Below, in pieces: positions 18,311 through 31,319 of a stretch of 64,000 nucleotides of DNA. The translations under genes and the position numbers were made by a program. Position 1 is the first letter of the stretch. Each line of letters opens with the position of its first letter. The DNA lies in assembly GCF_023101765.2 (NCBI RefSeq), contig NC_064234.1, positions 7,068,001 through 7,132,000 on the forward strand. Reading direction: 5' to 3'. This stretch comes from Spodoptera frugiperda (Eukaryota; Arthropoda; Insecta; Lepidoptera; Noctuidae). The notes under the pieces were generated by a model. That model worked only from the letters and a program-made list of their open reading frames with translations. It made no database searches and was not told the origin of the DNA.

Positions 18311-20226
18311 CAGGTTTTTTATTTTCGTATTTGATAGCATATAGGATATAACCTAGATCTTTGTTAGTATAAAACTCATCTCTATGCTTCATAAGACTAC
18401 TTACTAAGAAGTGTAACAGTACTAAGTTAATATGTGTACCTACTCCTCTAAGATAGAATCGTGACGCTATTGAAGAATCGTTTAATAGTAACGTCGAGAA
18501 CGAACACATAAAATGTTTACATGAAGGAAAAATAAGGAACTTTGAATTCAGTGTTCTCCCTCGACTTGTGTTCGCTCATTACGTATTGATGACTTAGTGC
18601 CGTGGAACGGACTTTTATCTGTTTCTGTATAATCTTTCACTCAGCTTTAAACATCGACTTATCTTTTATTCACCATGTCCAAAACAAAAGAACAATATTT
18701 TGTAACTAAATACTTAAATAGGTACTAGACAGATATATTTCTATTCTTTCAGAATCATCTACAACTCTACCACAATCATTAACAGTATGTGTTCGAATCT
18801 AAATCACATCTAATCTTTAATAAGCAACACTAATCGTTATGTTAATCTTAAAACACCTTTTATACAAAGTTGCCTTAATAAATTAATCATAATTGACAGC
18901 CTTTAAATTTAATATAGACCGTTAAAGTTGACACAAATCTATCGGGGTCAACGGAAAGGTCTACGTTGAGATGGTCTAAAAATATCTAACAGGTATAACG
19001 CAAACAGAATCTTATAAAAAATTGCTGAATTGTGATTCACTTTTTTTCTACCCTTAATACTTTTAAAGCCTACTTTAAAAGGAACTAATTATTTTAAATC
19101 ATCATCTGTAAGAAGATTGGTTTCACAGAGCCAAAATTATTGAATTTTCCTGTGATTTTTTGTCCTTCAAGACTTTGTGCATGTTGATTGATTCACCCTC
19201 ATGATATCACCATTATACCACCATCGTTACCTGAGAAACATTCAGAAAAAACAGCCACGATGTTTCTTCACTATTTAGTTTACACACAGGATCCATTTAA
19301 CGAAACAACCAAAACAAACACACAACCTTTCAACATATTAGAACAGGAATAACACCAATAATAATATATTTCGATCCCAACCCCTGACACTCAAAACACG
19401 TGTCCGCACTAGGGTTTAACCCGAATAACCCGAAAACGGGGTCTTATGAACCCTGTTTTCTTATTCGACTTCAACCGTTTTCAATTCTTATAAAGGTAAA
19501 ATTGTTTGAGGTACAGATAGGTTGCATACAGATGCAATATACTAAATACAAAAATAACACCGATCACTCTATCCGGAAAACGATGTCGTCGTTGTTTATA
19601 GAAAGAAAAACATTTAAACGTTGACTTACGTCACGGTACTGCAGGTACACAGCCTAGGAAATATGAAATCATAAATGACGCAAAACTACATCTCCTTACA
19701 TATTTCAACTACCCCTTCACATAGATATTTTCGCAGGGCAATGACACAACGTAAAAAACATTGCAGTCAGTTGTGTGCGTGTGCTACAGAGACACAAATG
19801 TTCTTGTAAACTAGATGGAACTAAGTGATAATCACTAAATAGTGACGTACAATTACAATGGCAGACTATGAGGTAAAAAGTTAATTAAACTCAATTAAAC
19901 GGTTCCGAGCATCAATTCCAATAAGCTTACATAAATGGCGATAGTTCGTTATCCTTGCTATCTCTATCGACTCTATACTTTTTAGATAACATTCCATCTG
20001 AAGAATTCATTACGAGAGTCTGTGTACTCGTACAAGTAAGTTTTAATAACATTACATTACATAAACTCAACTGTACGAATACCACTAAGTACAATCTCTA
20101 CTTGGAAACAGTAATACTCGCCAAATGAAATAATACAAACAAGAGATATAATTTGAAGGAATCTTCAAAACGGCAATTTTTATAGAGGGATTTGTCCCAA
20201 ATAAGGTTGTATCTATTTTTTCATTT
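18311..20226. other. AT-rich, no gene seen
   Basis: No coding exon or repeat I can support. Confidence 0.5.
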
Positions 20227-20447
20227 GGCGAGGGCTCGCGGGCTCCGCGGAGCGCCGTGCACCCACCATCCCGAAGCCGCGGCGCCGCCCCGCTCCGTTC
20301 GCGGTCTCCATGGCGACCAGCTCAAATGACGTATCGATCCCGCGAAGGGGGCGGGGGGTGCTCGCGGGGTGGCACCGCTCCACCCGCCGCGCCGACCCCC
20401 TTGCACCCCTGCCACCGCCACTCGACCGTTGGCCCATGCAAAATGAC
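20227..20447. promoter_or_regulatory. CpG/GC-rich island 1
   Basis: About 220 bp of GC-rich DNA in an AT-rich background, containing a GC-box-like GGGGGCGGGG and a CRE-like TGACGTA. An ATG in good context (20310) opens ~58 codons of Arg/Pro-rich low-complexity sequence with no family resemblance and no good donor. I therefore favour a regulatory or promoter element over a gene. Confidence 0.35.
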
Positions 20448-20529
20448 GGATGTAAACTTTGGATATACCTCCTTGGAAGGAAATGATATTTTCATTAAAA
20501 TGAAAATGAGGCTCATGATTTTTTCCTTT

Positions 20530-22904
20530 TAAACATATGCGGTTTAAGCTTCCCCTAACATGGGTCTTAATGAGCCATCCTCGTCATATTTTTTGTTCCA
20601 GAAGACATGTCTGAATGTAATTGAAGAGAGATGTGAACGTTATATTAAAATATTTTCCTCTCGTATCTAGTAAATGCAACGTTAATAAAAAGGCAGCAAG
20701 AATATGCATGCAAAACACAAACGGAACCTGGAACATAAGCAGTCTCAACAAAAACCAAAGCATTGGTTAGTATAGGCAACCAGAAATAAGAAAACAAACC
20801 AGATAGTTAGACACGGCTCGTGCTTCGGAAACACCGACTAAACTTTGATTAGTTCGAGATATTAATTTCCCACCTATACTAAAATGCAATTAAAGCTGTG
20901 CAATGTTACCACGGCTCGATGTATTTGTATTTATGTGAAGTTCGTATATAGTAATTAAGAATGTTATATGTAATGTTTAGTGATTAATGAATATGATTCA
21001 TTTAAATTGCTCTATTGAACTAGTTATGGTTGGCATTGGTATGGAATTATTTCATGGTTGCCAGAGGTACTACTTGAATGCTCGTTCATCAATATTGATG
21101 ACAATAACACAACAAAAATAAATCATTGTAGATATCGCGGTCTCCGAGACGCAGCCAATCATCAATCAGTACGCCCGGAGCAACCAAATAATAAGCGACA
21201 CTGATACAACACTAAATCGTATACGATCGATAAATTACTATTTTTAAATTAAATCATTGTCGTGTTTAAACGTCTCTTCTAAAATTTTGTTTCAAACATT
21301 AACATAATTAAGTGGTTCTCAAAGTTTTCCCATTATAAACTTAGCGAGAAATTTTATTTTTCCCTCAAGTCACGCGCCTCTGTGTGCGAGCGTGTGCACG
21401 ACACAGCGAATTGGATTTTCTCTAGTGTGAGTAAACCTACTTTTGCAAAGAGAACAGGGAAACCTTGGAGATTCATGAAATATTAATATAAAACGACTCA
21501 GAACTTATTCCTTAGGTAATTTAAGCTTATGTTGCCAACATAATTTTGAGAATATAGTACGTACTGTAAGACTGTGTGTATTGTGAAGAATAATGCATAC
21601 AACACTTAAAAAAAGTCTGTTGTCCTTATACTAAAAGCATAATTTAGAACAGTTCAATAAGTATGAGATACAATTTAGCAAAACACAAGTAATTATTTGC
21701 ATTGGATGCATCGCCCTCTCTATACGACTCTTTGCTCCCCTAGCAATAGTAGTTTATTCTGTGTTATGTGTAGAAATATACATTCATCGTATGAAACTGT
21801 TCACCAATACAAACGAGAAATAACGATGAATGGGAAAACATTTCATATTACATTATGATAGCAATGAAAATCAAATACAGTGTTTACAAATATTTTGTAC
21901 CACTCCTTCTCGGATACTGCTTGACTAATATAAAGTTACGAAAATGTAAAACTTGTCATGAATAAAAAATAGTACCTATCCCAAAACGAAAATAGTCAAA
22001 CACTATTCCACCGGTTTAAGTTTCAGTCATAACGTCTTCCCTCGATGCGAACTAAGAAATATAGATCCTCGCGAGCAAAACCTGTACTAAATCACTAGTC
22101 TGCATTATTACGTACATATAATCTGACTCGAGATAAATATATATACACCATTAATAAACAACATAGACTCGATAATTATGATGTATAATGCTAGATTTTG
22201 TGTGTGGAAAAGGTAAATTATATCATTTAAAGTATGGGATTGTATCCGAGCTTAAATAATCCCTTTGAGCTCCCTCACTTTGAAACATTTATATGTTACA
22301 TTAAGGGAGGTACGGAACGAATAATTCAACAAAACAACGAGCTATATAATCTTTATACAATATTCCGTAATATGTGTTTAGTTACGAAGTCATCAAGTAC
22401 AGTTAACAATTTCTCTTACGGACCGGTTCTTAAGTTTGAACAAACTTATGTACGCTTTATGACTTGGGACTGGTTAATTTTAAGTAAGTTATAAAGATAT
22501 TATAATGTTCATCGACTTATGTTTCAATTTAATAGCCGAAAACAAATTGAATAGTGATTTATTGTTAGGCAATTAATACTTATAACATTTTGACAGTTTC
22601 GTTTAAGTAAAAATTGTATTCACTTCAAGAAAGATTGTATTGTATTGCATACATTAGCATATTATATTATAATTACTTTTAAAATAACAAATTTTCTTAT
22701 AACTGTTAAAGCAGTATTACCCGGAAACAAAACAAAATATCTCGGTGAAAATATTTATATCAAAGAACTTTGATGCAAGTAGCTTTTACAACATACTTGT
22801 TTCCCTTTTATAGATTTCTAATAGGATTTTAAAAGACAATTTGATTGCTAATGAACCGCTCGCACTCAATCTAGTTGAATACCCACTTACCTACATATTA
22901 TTAC
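20530..22904. other. AT-rich, no gene seen
   Basis: Several open frames of 60-90 codons (for example 22234-22494) have AT-driven composition and no motif. Confidence 0.5.
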
Positions 22905-23415
22905 GAGTTGGGCGCGTTCCCAACATCACTGAACGAGTTTCTTAAGAAACCTGCGCGCGGATCCCGTCACCAACGGTCCAAATTCAAAAACAGATTTAAA
23001 AATTGTCTAACGAAAGTTTTCGATGTATGATCGCTTGTGAGAAACCATTAGGTATTTATTATAAAAAGGTTTTAACAAAAAAGTTTGAGGGTTTTCATTC
23101 GATACAATAATAATATGTGCTCTAAATATTGTGTTTTCTAACTAATCACATTAAGTCTACTATACGGTCTATATCGTCTCTCTACGTAGCTATATAAGTG
23201 TCTATTCATCCGTTTTCGAAAACAATTCCATAACAAGTATAGATAAAGCAAGGCAGATATTGTTGTTATTAACATTATGTACTTAATTAATAAGTTGGTG
23301 TCCGGGAAACGTCGACTTGCACAATAGGATAGGACGGGACACGTCGATCCCGCCCCGCGCCCCGCACCGCGCGCCGTCGCCCCCTGCCCGCCCGCGCTGG
23401 AATGCCCATTGTCCC
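22905..23415. other. Two short GC-rich blocks with palindrome
   Basis: GC-rich patches at 22908-22972 and 23335-23402 in AT-rich DNA. A perfect 14-bp palindrome, GTTTCTTAAGAAAC, lies at 22934-22947, give or take a few bases. The minus-strand open frame across the second block (23138-23530) is low-complexity Ala/Gly/Arg and unconvincing. Confidence 0.35.
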
Positions 23416-24460
23416 GTCGATATGATGTTATGCCAAGTATTGCCAAGCCACTTATGTCAATAGCTACATTTGTTTTGTATGAACTATGAATTTTATTAAT
23501 TCGAACATTCTTTCCATTTTTAGTAAACACACTTGTTTTATTTCAGTTTTTGGAAGCTTACTATTGTTCATAGTGTAATTAATTTTTAGTAAGTTAAGTA
23601 GGTACTCTCAGATAGACAAATAAATATCAGATATGAATTTAAGATCCGTAAAAGATACAAAATACGGTACTAAATTATTATTACAAATTAATCTAAATAT
23701 TTTATTTGATAACATTCCGATATCATTATTTATAAGTTTAAGTAAAGGTATGCATGCTGGTCTATGAAAAAGCTACTTTTCTCTACAATGTAGATGTTAC
23801 AACTGACGACAATTTAAGAAAATTACCGAGTGCGTGCGAGACACGCATTAACGTATTTCCTTAGCTTTAATAAAGACGGATTGTTCTGCATACTATTTAC
23901 AAGCGTAGTAAAGGTATACTCAATACTATCTGTCAGTTGACCATAACATTTTTTGTAACCTACTAAGTACATACAATATTCACAATTGATCAGGTTATCG
24001 AGACCGGTTGAGAAAATGATCTGCGCACGGATAAAAAATAAATTATTAATGCTATAATAACTTTTCGATTCTTAACTTACATCTACTTGTAAAGCAATGT
24101 TTCTGGGATTTCATGTTCAGAATCTAAAAACGTTTTCTAGCCAAAAGATAACATAAACAAATGGTCGACGAGATTTTATCGAATCCATGTTTAAAGTTCA
24201 ATTTGAAACAGCGTTATAGGTTTTTTGTGTATGTCCAGATGGTCTTACTGATATCTAATAAAATAAGGCTTCCCACTGACTTTAAGAATTCATAAACTGA
24301 CATATTTTGAATTATTGGAGTTTAAGTAGGCCATTTATTTAGAGTTACCTGGGATATATATTGCTTTTATGGAGTGTAAACAGTGTATTTATACCTGTGT
24401 ATAAGAATACACATGCGTACGCAATACAGAACATTAAAATAGACGCGTCTAAGCGAGGCA

Positions 24461-24733
24461 GATAAAAGACTTATAACAGCTCGTAGTTTACACAGTACAA
24501 TACAAGAGCATAGTTTATCGTGAAGACAAATGAACGCCAACAAATCTTGTTTAGACGAGAGGTTGACTGTTCAGTCGCCGAGCGTGTATGAGGATGTGAG
24601 CGCATGTAATATAATGTAACGCATAGTTGCATCGAGAGCATTATAATGTTATAGTGAAGTTATTAGTGGTTGAATCAGCCGAGAGGCTCACGTTGGACGG
24701 AGTGAGCGCAGCTGTCAAGGCCAAGTGAGGTCA
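24461..24733 (+). promoter_or_regulatory. Candidate promoter/first-exon region with nuclear-receptor half-sites
   Basis: A TATA-like GATAAAAG lies at 24461-24468, about 65 bp before an ATG (24530). Downstream, TCAAGGCCA (24715-24723) matches the extended FTZ-F1/NR5A half-site. With AGGTCA at 24728-24733 it forms a direct repeat with 4-bp spacing (DR4). Functional status is inferred from motif only. Confidence 0.3.
24530..24595 (+). CDS. Possible alternative first coding exon (unidentified gene)
   Basis: ATG at 24530 begins MNANKSCLDE and reads through VQSPSVYED to a GTGAGC donor at 24596: 22 codons, ending in phase 0. That is compatible with the acceptor at 61549. If not spliced, the frame ends 8 codons later (TAA). 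Composition is protein-like rather than AT-driven. Against it: no conserved family is recognised, and 37 kb separate it from the proposed next exon. It could equally be chance. Confidence 0.22.
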
Positions 24734-24789
24734 GTCCTCCGACGCTCTCCGAGCCACGATACCCGGGACCGGTTCTACAATTTTTAGTC

Positions 24790-25680
24790 TCTTTTTATTT
24801 TCATTTTTGTATACACGACGCTGAGACTAAACAATGTTTATACGAGTCAGCATCGAATTAACTTTTACTGCGTGGTCAACTGAAATCATTTAATATGATT
24901 TTTATGTTATTGAGTTTAAAATTAGATTTAAATGTAGCCACTTTTTGTTACAATCTACATTCTAGGCACAATATAAAATATACTGTAGTTCCGATGTATA
25001 TCTAGGCATAAATTCTTTGTTCATGAATTATTTAACAGTCGCTCGAGATTGAATAAATTAAATGGTTATTAAATCTTTCATTCCATTCAAGAAGTTAGTT
25101 AGTTCTTTAAATATTCTGTGAAATAAAGATATGATCAATCCATTAGTTTTTTATCTACACGTACCTAACGATAAAAAATCTGAACACAACACACCTTCTA
25201 TTTTCTATGCCCATAAACGTAATAAATCAAAACATAGAAATTGTTTAAATTCAACAGAACTGTCTATTTATGATACGTACGGCGTTTATTTATTTTTACT
25301 CAAAGTTTATTTTTTCTCGAATGTTTGATGGCCACCAGATGGCGCAGCTATAGTGTTCAGTGTGTTCACGCCGCGGATACTGTATGGTTTCATTTCTCAA
25401 CAGCTATAAACATGGCACCCTCTTCCCTCGCTATGGAATTTTACACACAGACTGTAAATAGCCTCACAATTTACACAAATGTAGTTGTTAAGATTGTTAT
25501 GGGGCTTTCCCGGTGAAACACGAGCAATCGTAGAAAAGATAATTACACGCTTACAAACATACATACATACATTTTATTATGAAAATAATTACATTGAAAA
25601 ATGGAGGAATGGATTACAATAGACGAGACATGTTTGTATTAATTTAGTTTGACGGAAGACTTTTTGCTTTCAATTTGGTT
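24790..25680. other. AT-rich, no gene seen
   Basis: Short open frames at 25131-25328 and 25325-25516 lack motif or splice support. A small (ACAT)n run occurs at 25556-25572. Confidence 0.45.
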
Positions 25681-25750
25681 CCTCATTGGTCAAGTGGTCG
25701 TAAAAAAGAATGTAGATCATGAGGTTTCGGTTTCGATCACAGTGTCAAAT
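25681..25750 (+). mobile_element. tRNA-derived SINE head
   Basis: CATTGGTCAAGTGGTCG (A-box region) and GGTTTCGGTTTCGATCAC (B-box region) match the head of the complete SINE on the minus strand at 40101-40374. Confidence 0.6.
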
Positions 25751-25959
25751 AAAATAATATTGGAAATTTCCTTTTCTATATAAATAAATGTCAAGTCTTG
25801 TAACTTAATGTTCTTCTTTTAATTCAATTTCCTTAGTAGGTAATCAAAGACACACGATCTACGCTTGTAAGTATGAACAGCTCGGATGGTTGATTGTTTG
25901 AAAGCTTCAATCTCTTCAATAACCAGACGAATACATTGTTTTATATATGTATATTCTAG

Positions 25960-26205
25960 CTAACCCAGCAAACGTTGTTTTTCCTTATAAATTACTTAGT
26001 CAAAAAATTTAGTGTGGACAACCCTTAACCCTTATCACTTAGGGGTATGGAAAATATATAGTAGCTGATTCTCAGACCTACTGAATACGAATATAAAATT
26101 TGGTAAAAATCGGTTAAGCCATTTCGGAGGAGTACGTTAACTAACATTATGACATGCAAATTGTATGTATTACATATATATTTAAGACATTTAATCCACA
26201 GGGGT
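25960..26205 (+). mobile_element. Non-LTR-type repeat fragment
   Basis: CTAGCTAACCCAGCAAACG followed by AAAATCGGTTAAGCCATTTC and GGAGGAGT is the interspersed tail common in moth genomes (class uncertain, RTE-like). No coding potential. Confidence 0.5.
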
Positions 26206-26576
26206 TGATGCAAAAGTCCAAGAAAAAATAGACTTTCGAGTCCATAGAATCTGATTGTTTAAAACATAATTTGTAAAACCTTAAAAAACATAAGAAGGTC
26301 GTTAGACGTTTGCAAATTACGTGAAAGTTTTGGACGTCATTAACTTTCGAATTATAATTTATATAGCTGGTGTTCTCTAGGGCAGTATTTTAGGACCAAT
26401 TCAAATTTTCCTTTAAAAATAGTCATTCCAATAATCAGGTATGTCAGATTATGTAATTTTAAATACAGATTTAGAGGCCTTCGATCGGTACTTATTCAAA
26501 CTAAACTAAATCACATTTTTATAAACAAAATGAAATTATAAGTTTTTAAACTGCATCATTAGAATGATATCATTCC

Positions 26577-26685
26577 AACTTGAAACGAGATATTTACCAT
26601 CTTTATTAATTTGCCATTGCAACAGTACCGAAATATCGGAAACTCATAGAAAATAATTAACATAGTAAATATCCCGTTTCAAGTT
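26577..26685. mobile_element. Hairpin MITE A, complete
   Basis: Left arm AACTTGAAACGAGATATTTA and the right arm ending TAAATATCCCGTTTCAAGTT form inverted repeats of about 35 bp with few mismatches around a ~40-bp centre. One half recurs at 39697-39757 in opposite orientation. Non-autonomous; no coding. Confidence 0.7.
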
Positions 26686-27026
26686 CAAAATGAAATTGTA
26701 AATTGGCGATTTATTTCAAGAATATTTGTATGTTATCTAAGTGATGACAATACTTTAGTCAAGTCAAATCAATTAACATTGCTAACAAAACGTAGATAAG
26801 CTAATAGTATATTCTTTAGTAGACACAAAAGTACTTGTCCTGGTTCCATCCAGTTAGATGTCATATCAGAGCCATATCAAAGTGGTTTAATTTATAATTA
26901 AAAGATAATTAGATCTTAATTCAAAATTACATACTTAGATTGGTACACAATGCATGACGTTTAGTTTAAAGTATGTTACTGGCACAAAGCGATCGCCTTA
27001 TGAATTATATTAACTGGTCAAGCATA

Positions 27027-27149
27027 GTACCAGTTTGCTTTACGTTTAACGAGATCGAAAATTTGATTGGCTGGCTACAATGAACCAACCAATCAGAGCG
27101 CCGAACGTGGTAACACTTCGATCTCTTAAACGTAAAGCATAACTTGTAC
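27027..27149. mobile_element. Hairpin MITE B, complete
   Basis: 123 bp with near-perfect 33-bp terminal inverted repeats (27027-27059 and 27117-27149), each starting GTAC and sharing GCTTTACGTTTAA. A second internal inverted pair (TTTGATTGGCTGG / CCAACCAATCAGA) makes almost the whole element self-complementary. A related diverged copy is at 36101-36195. Confidence 0.8.
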
Positions 27150-27179
27150 CAAGCTATCACAATAGTTCTGACTGACTAT

Positions 27180-28360
27180 TGACATTTTTTACAGTACATT
27201 ACAATGGAAAAAAGTTTTACTGATACCTATTATAACAACCAGAACCAAGATTATACAAACTTCCAACATCAATAATGAATGTCCTTGGAAATCATTAAAA
27301 GAGATCGTAGTGAAGTTCAACACAGTATGCTCAAGATTACAAACATAATTGTGGCCTATCTGATCAAATTTCTTTGAAATCTGTGCAGTAGTTTATTATG
27401 TGTTTGCCATATATGGCAAACTAAGTTTCACAAAAACAAACTTATTTACATACAATGTCGTTTCTTTGTTTTTCTTTATTATAAACAATTTAAAACAAAA
27501 GCTATTACTTATAAGATAATTCGCAACTAATGTTTCTGGTGTTATATAATCGGAAATATGTAGTTAAACCGGCCCTATTATATAATACTCGTTTTGCTAT
27601 CATGAAGTACAAGATCTCTAATGCGAATAAAATCAACTGGAATTTAGAACACTTTTACCTTTTGCTTAAACATTTTAAAGGTGAAACTTGCAATGTGAAA
27701 ATTAGTAACTTAACAGTAAAACATTTTCTTAGTAAGATAAAAAATAGCGATTCGATCGGTATCGGAGAACACCACCATAAGTGTAGGTAGCTCAAAATTT
27801 GAGTGAGTGAACCACTCACATACTCGTGTAACGATGGTCAGATATTTAATTGCAAACCGTAATATTGTTTTATGGTATTCATGCTTCGCTAGGTATGTGT
27901 ATCACTTAAATAGCGTCCAAGCGTTGGAAATGCTGGAGAAATATCAACGAACTGGAGAACAATGGAGTATTATGTGGTAATATTAGAAATATATTCGTTT
28001 GCTTATGCGTGGAAAAAAGTATCTAAACAAATCGCAGCATTGTTATACGCGACAGGGTCGAGACCATATATACATACATGTGAATAATGCGTATCAACAA
28101 ATATACCATTGTTGCAAACCATTATTCATTTTTCACAAAGTTTCAAAAAAGCGGTCGTCATCCGCGATGTATTCGTACAGCTTTTACACAAAATACACGG
28201 ACGGCAACGTATCAACGTACGATGTAGGAACACGCATGCGGAATGGAGAGGTTAATTGTTTAATCAGAGGTACATGTGACAGAAATCAACATTTAACGTC
28301 AAGATATTTTTATCTTATCCTGGTTTGGGACAGAAAGGATCGGAGTCGGTGGCTACGGCC
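27180..28360. other. AT-rich, no gene seen
   Basis: Open frames at 27530-27790 and 27999-28367 have no motif and no splice context; treated as chance. Confidence 0.45.
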
Positions 28361-28560
28361 AGGCTAGACGGAGCGCGCGCGCCCCGCGCTGCCCGCGCTG
28401 TGCGGGCGTCGTCGGGGATGTTTGAACAGACGCAGGAGGTTTTCAAACGTGGCTACATTCGAGGCTTCGAACAAGTAACTTGTCGGGGTCATAACCTGTT
28501 TGCGACCCCTCCCTGCGGGACCGCGGCCGCTCCGTGTACTCCAGTGACCCGCCTCCAACT
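28361..28560. promoter_or_regulatory. CpG/GC-rich island
   Basis: GC-rich block with GCGCGCGCCCCGCG and CCGCGGCCGC. It overlaps open frames on both strands that are compositional. Candidate regulatory or promoter element only. Confidence 0.3.
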
Positions 28561-30690
28561 CGTGAACAATCAAAACATATAATTATTTAGTTTTAAGATT
28601 TTAAAATTACTTGAAATAACTCATCCAAAAATTATTTACATCACAACAATTAATTAATGTTAGTTAATTACAGTCTCTGCAATAATACGGTATGAACAAT
28701 AGCTCACTTAGATCAAGCATTACCGTCTCAAATTTAACAATAACGTAGTCAAGAATTTCAATATTTATTGAATTTATTTTAAAAGCTTGTTAAAGTGCAA
28801 GTTAAAGTTTCAAATTAGTACCTAATTACCAATTTATTGTTACAAAGTACAAGTCATTCAGTATCACGTTTCGCAGTGTCGACGGCACTAGCACTAGCTG
28901 CAAATGCTGCAAACTGTCATAGCCGCGCGTGATTACCATCAAGTAACCTGTGTACCTCTGTAGGTACATATAAAACAGAGTTAACTGAATATTATAACGT
29001 CGATACAAAAATGTATATTTGAACCGTCCGAATATATCTGTATATGAACAAGTTATTCCCGTCGCCATGCCTGCTTATAGGGAGAGCATAAAATTTAAAT
29101 TGGCTGGAATTGTCGATTTGAGTTTGTTTGCGTAGGGTATTTGATTTGTTGAAATGACGTCGTAGACGTGTTGTATTTATTGTGTAGTGTTCTGTGGGCC
29201 CGTGGATATTGTTAAGGCACACAATGCGAGTGCAGCGGGCCGTTGTGCCTTGTGAAATGTTGCACGACTACTTTTTTCGTCTGGATTCTATACTCACGAT
29301 ACTCGTTTTTTAAGCCGCGAGCTCGAGATGTACAGGTTTATCTGTTTAAAATTTATTAACATCGAGAAACAATTTAAAACCTTTTCTTTAGACGGCCCAT
29401 GAGCGATCCATGATGAATGGAAATGTACTTATGCTATTATAAAGTTATTGCTTGCGCTCATAAGAGACGCTTTTAATGTTTCTAATTTTATATTCAGTGT
29501 ATTTTATTATCATAATGTAATTGAAGTTTAAGTGGTTTTGGGAAACCTTCTGGAAGCGTTATTATTTTATAACTATTGGACATGCTATGTTATTAATACA
29601 CATAAATTGTAATGCTTTTAAATAAGGTTGTTTTAATAATTATCTGAGGTGAAGTGGATTGCGTAATAATTTAAAATTATCACTGGAGTTATTTAGTTTA
29701 GTATCAGATTAATCGCCTTTAATACACACGAGGTTTAATAATGTTTATAATGATAGGTATCAACTCGACTGCGGAGTTAAAATAACGAGCTTATAGAAAA
29801 TATTCTGTGCGCAAACGTGTTACTTCTCTTATAGCCTTGAGGGAAAATAATTACTACAAAATGTATAATAATATTCATTATTATATTTAAAAATGCCTCC
29901 AATGTATAAAGTTGATTGCTTTATTTCACTTTGAAAGCTAAATTAAATTAGTGAACTGAACTATTTTGGCAGTAGGAATAGAAAATTAAAAAGGTGCTAA
30001 TTCTTCTTTTATTTTCTATATAGATAAGAGAAATCTTACATTTATTTACTTATCAGCTCTCACCGTGTGGTAGGGACAAATATAACCATTCCTGGGTTTA
30101 ATTCTTAGCCGAACTAAATTCTAATCAAAGTAGAAATAACGAACTCGAATCTTAAGTATCGTAAAACTATCACTCAAATATATTTTTAAACGAGTCTGAT
30201 ACTACTTTCAAAACGCAATGAACTTTGTTCTATTAGTATGTAAATACCAAACTCATAACAAGTTTACTTATTCCAAGAAAAAGGAGCTAAGCGTACATTT
30301 TATGTACATACAGTAATAACATACCAATATTTATCACTTGTATCGATAACTTTTACAAAACCCACAGTAAGGGTAGTCGCCCTGACTGTAATACCAGGAA
30401 TTGCATCGTGACACCACTAAGTAAATAAGAACACGACGGTTTTCTCACTTTATGTAAGCTTGCTCGGGTTTTAAAGAATTTAAAGGACGAAGACTGATAA
30501 AATGCCTTCAATACTTTTGTTCGAAATGATTCTACCGAACGGATTTTCCCTCTATCCGTATTTTTGTCCGTTGGACATTTGACTGTAGCTATGATACTGG
30601 ACATCCAGTTTCTGCTTCTGTCCTCGTTGTAAGGTCGAAGGTATTTGCGGAGAAAAATCATAGTCACGGATGGGCATCCGTGACTATATT
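28561..30690. other. AT-rich, no gene seen
   Basis: Minus-strand open frames (28826-29068, 28992-29222, 30353-30667) carry no family motif. A tRNA-SINE head remnant is likely at 30055-30120 (GTGGTAGGGAC ... TGGGTTTAATTC). Confidence 0.4.
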
Positions 30691-30970
30691 ATAATAATGT
30701 CCTTTATTGAATGAAAGTGTGGGAAAGCCATACTTCGACACGAAAGGGCCCACGGGCAGATACTACGGCCTCAGAGAAAACAGATGTGAAACAACGCTTG
30801 CGTTGTGGAAGTTAGATTACCGGAGGGCCAATTACCCCCCCCCTTCCTAATCTTCCCAATCCCTGATTTCCCAATTATACTTAAATTCCTAACCCCCAAA
30901 AGGAAAAAGGCAGGCAACGCACTTGTAACGCTTCTGGTGTTTTAGGTCTCCATGGTCGTTTACAGGCTTA
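30691..30970 (+). mobile_element. Lepidopteran SINE, C-rich type
   Basis: GATTACCGGAGGGCCAATTA, a run of nine C, CTTCCTAATCTTCCCAATCC, then GGCAACGCACTTGTAACG and GGTGTTTTAGGTCTCCATGG. The same 3' half recurs at 61705-61815 (+) and 50632-50760 (-). Recognised as a common moth SINE; no coding. Confidence 0.7.
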
Positions 30971-31319
30971 TATCATAAAAAATATACATTGATTATACAT
31001 AAATATTATATTATTGATTACACACACAGGTAAAAGATACATTGACTTAATACTACATATACACTATCTTCATTTACGCTAAGTTGCCACGAACCCTTTA
31101 CATCCTTAGGGTGTCCTAAAACCTCAATATTGACTAAGGAACTTTACAAACACATTTGATAGTGGCCCAATTAAGTGCCTTGTTCATTACTGCCATGTAT
31201 GAAGGTATAATATTGTGTACCCACTAGTGATGGCATTTGTAATTTGGTAATTAATAAATCACCATTCGATTCTATTATAAAAAATATGCGTCCATTATTT
31301 TTATGTAATACTAATATAT

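Noticed and set aside
20310..20486. 58-codon frame starting with ATG in good context
   Set aside because: Arg/Pro/Leu-rich product of the CpG island; no donor and no family.
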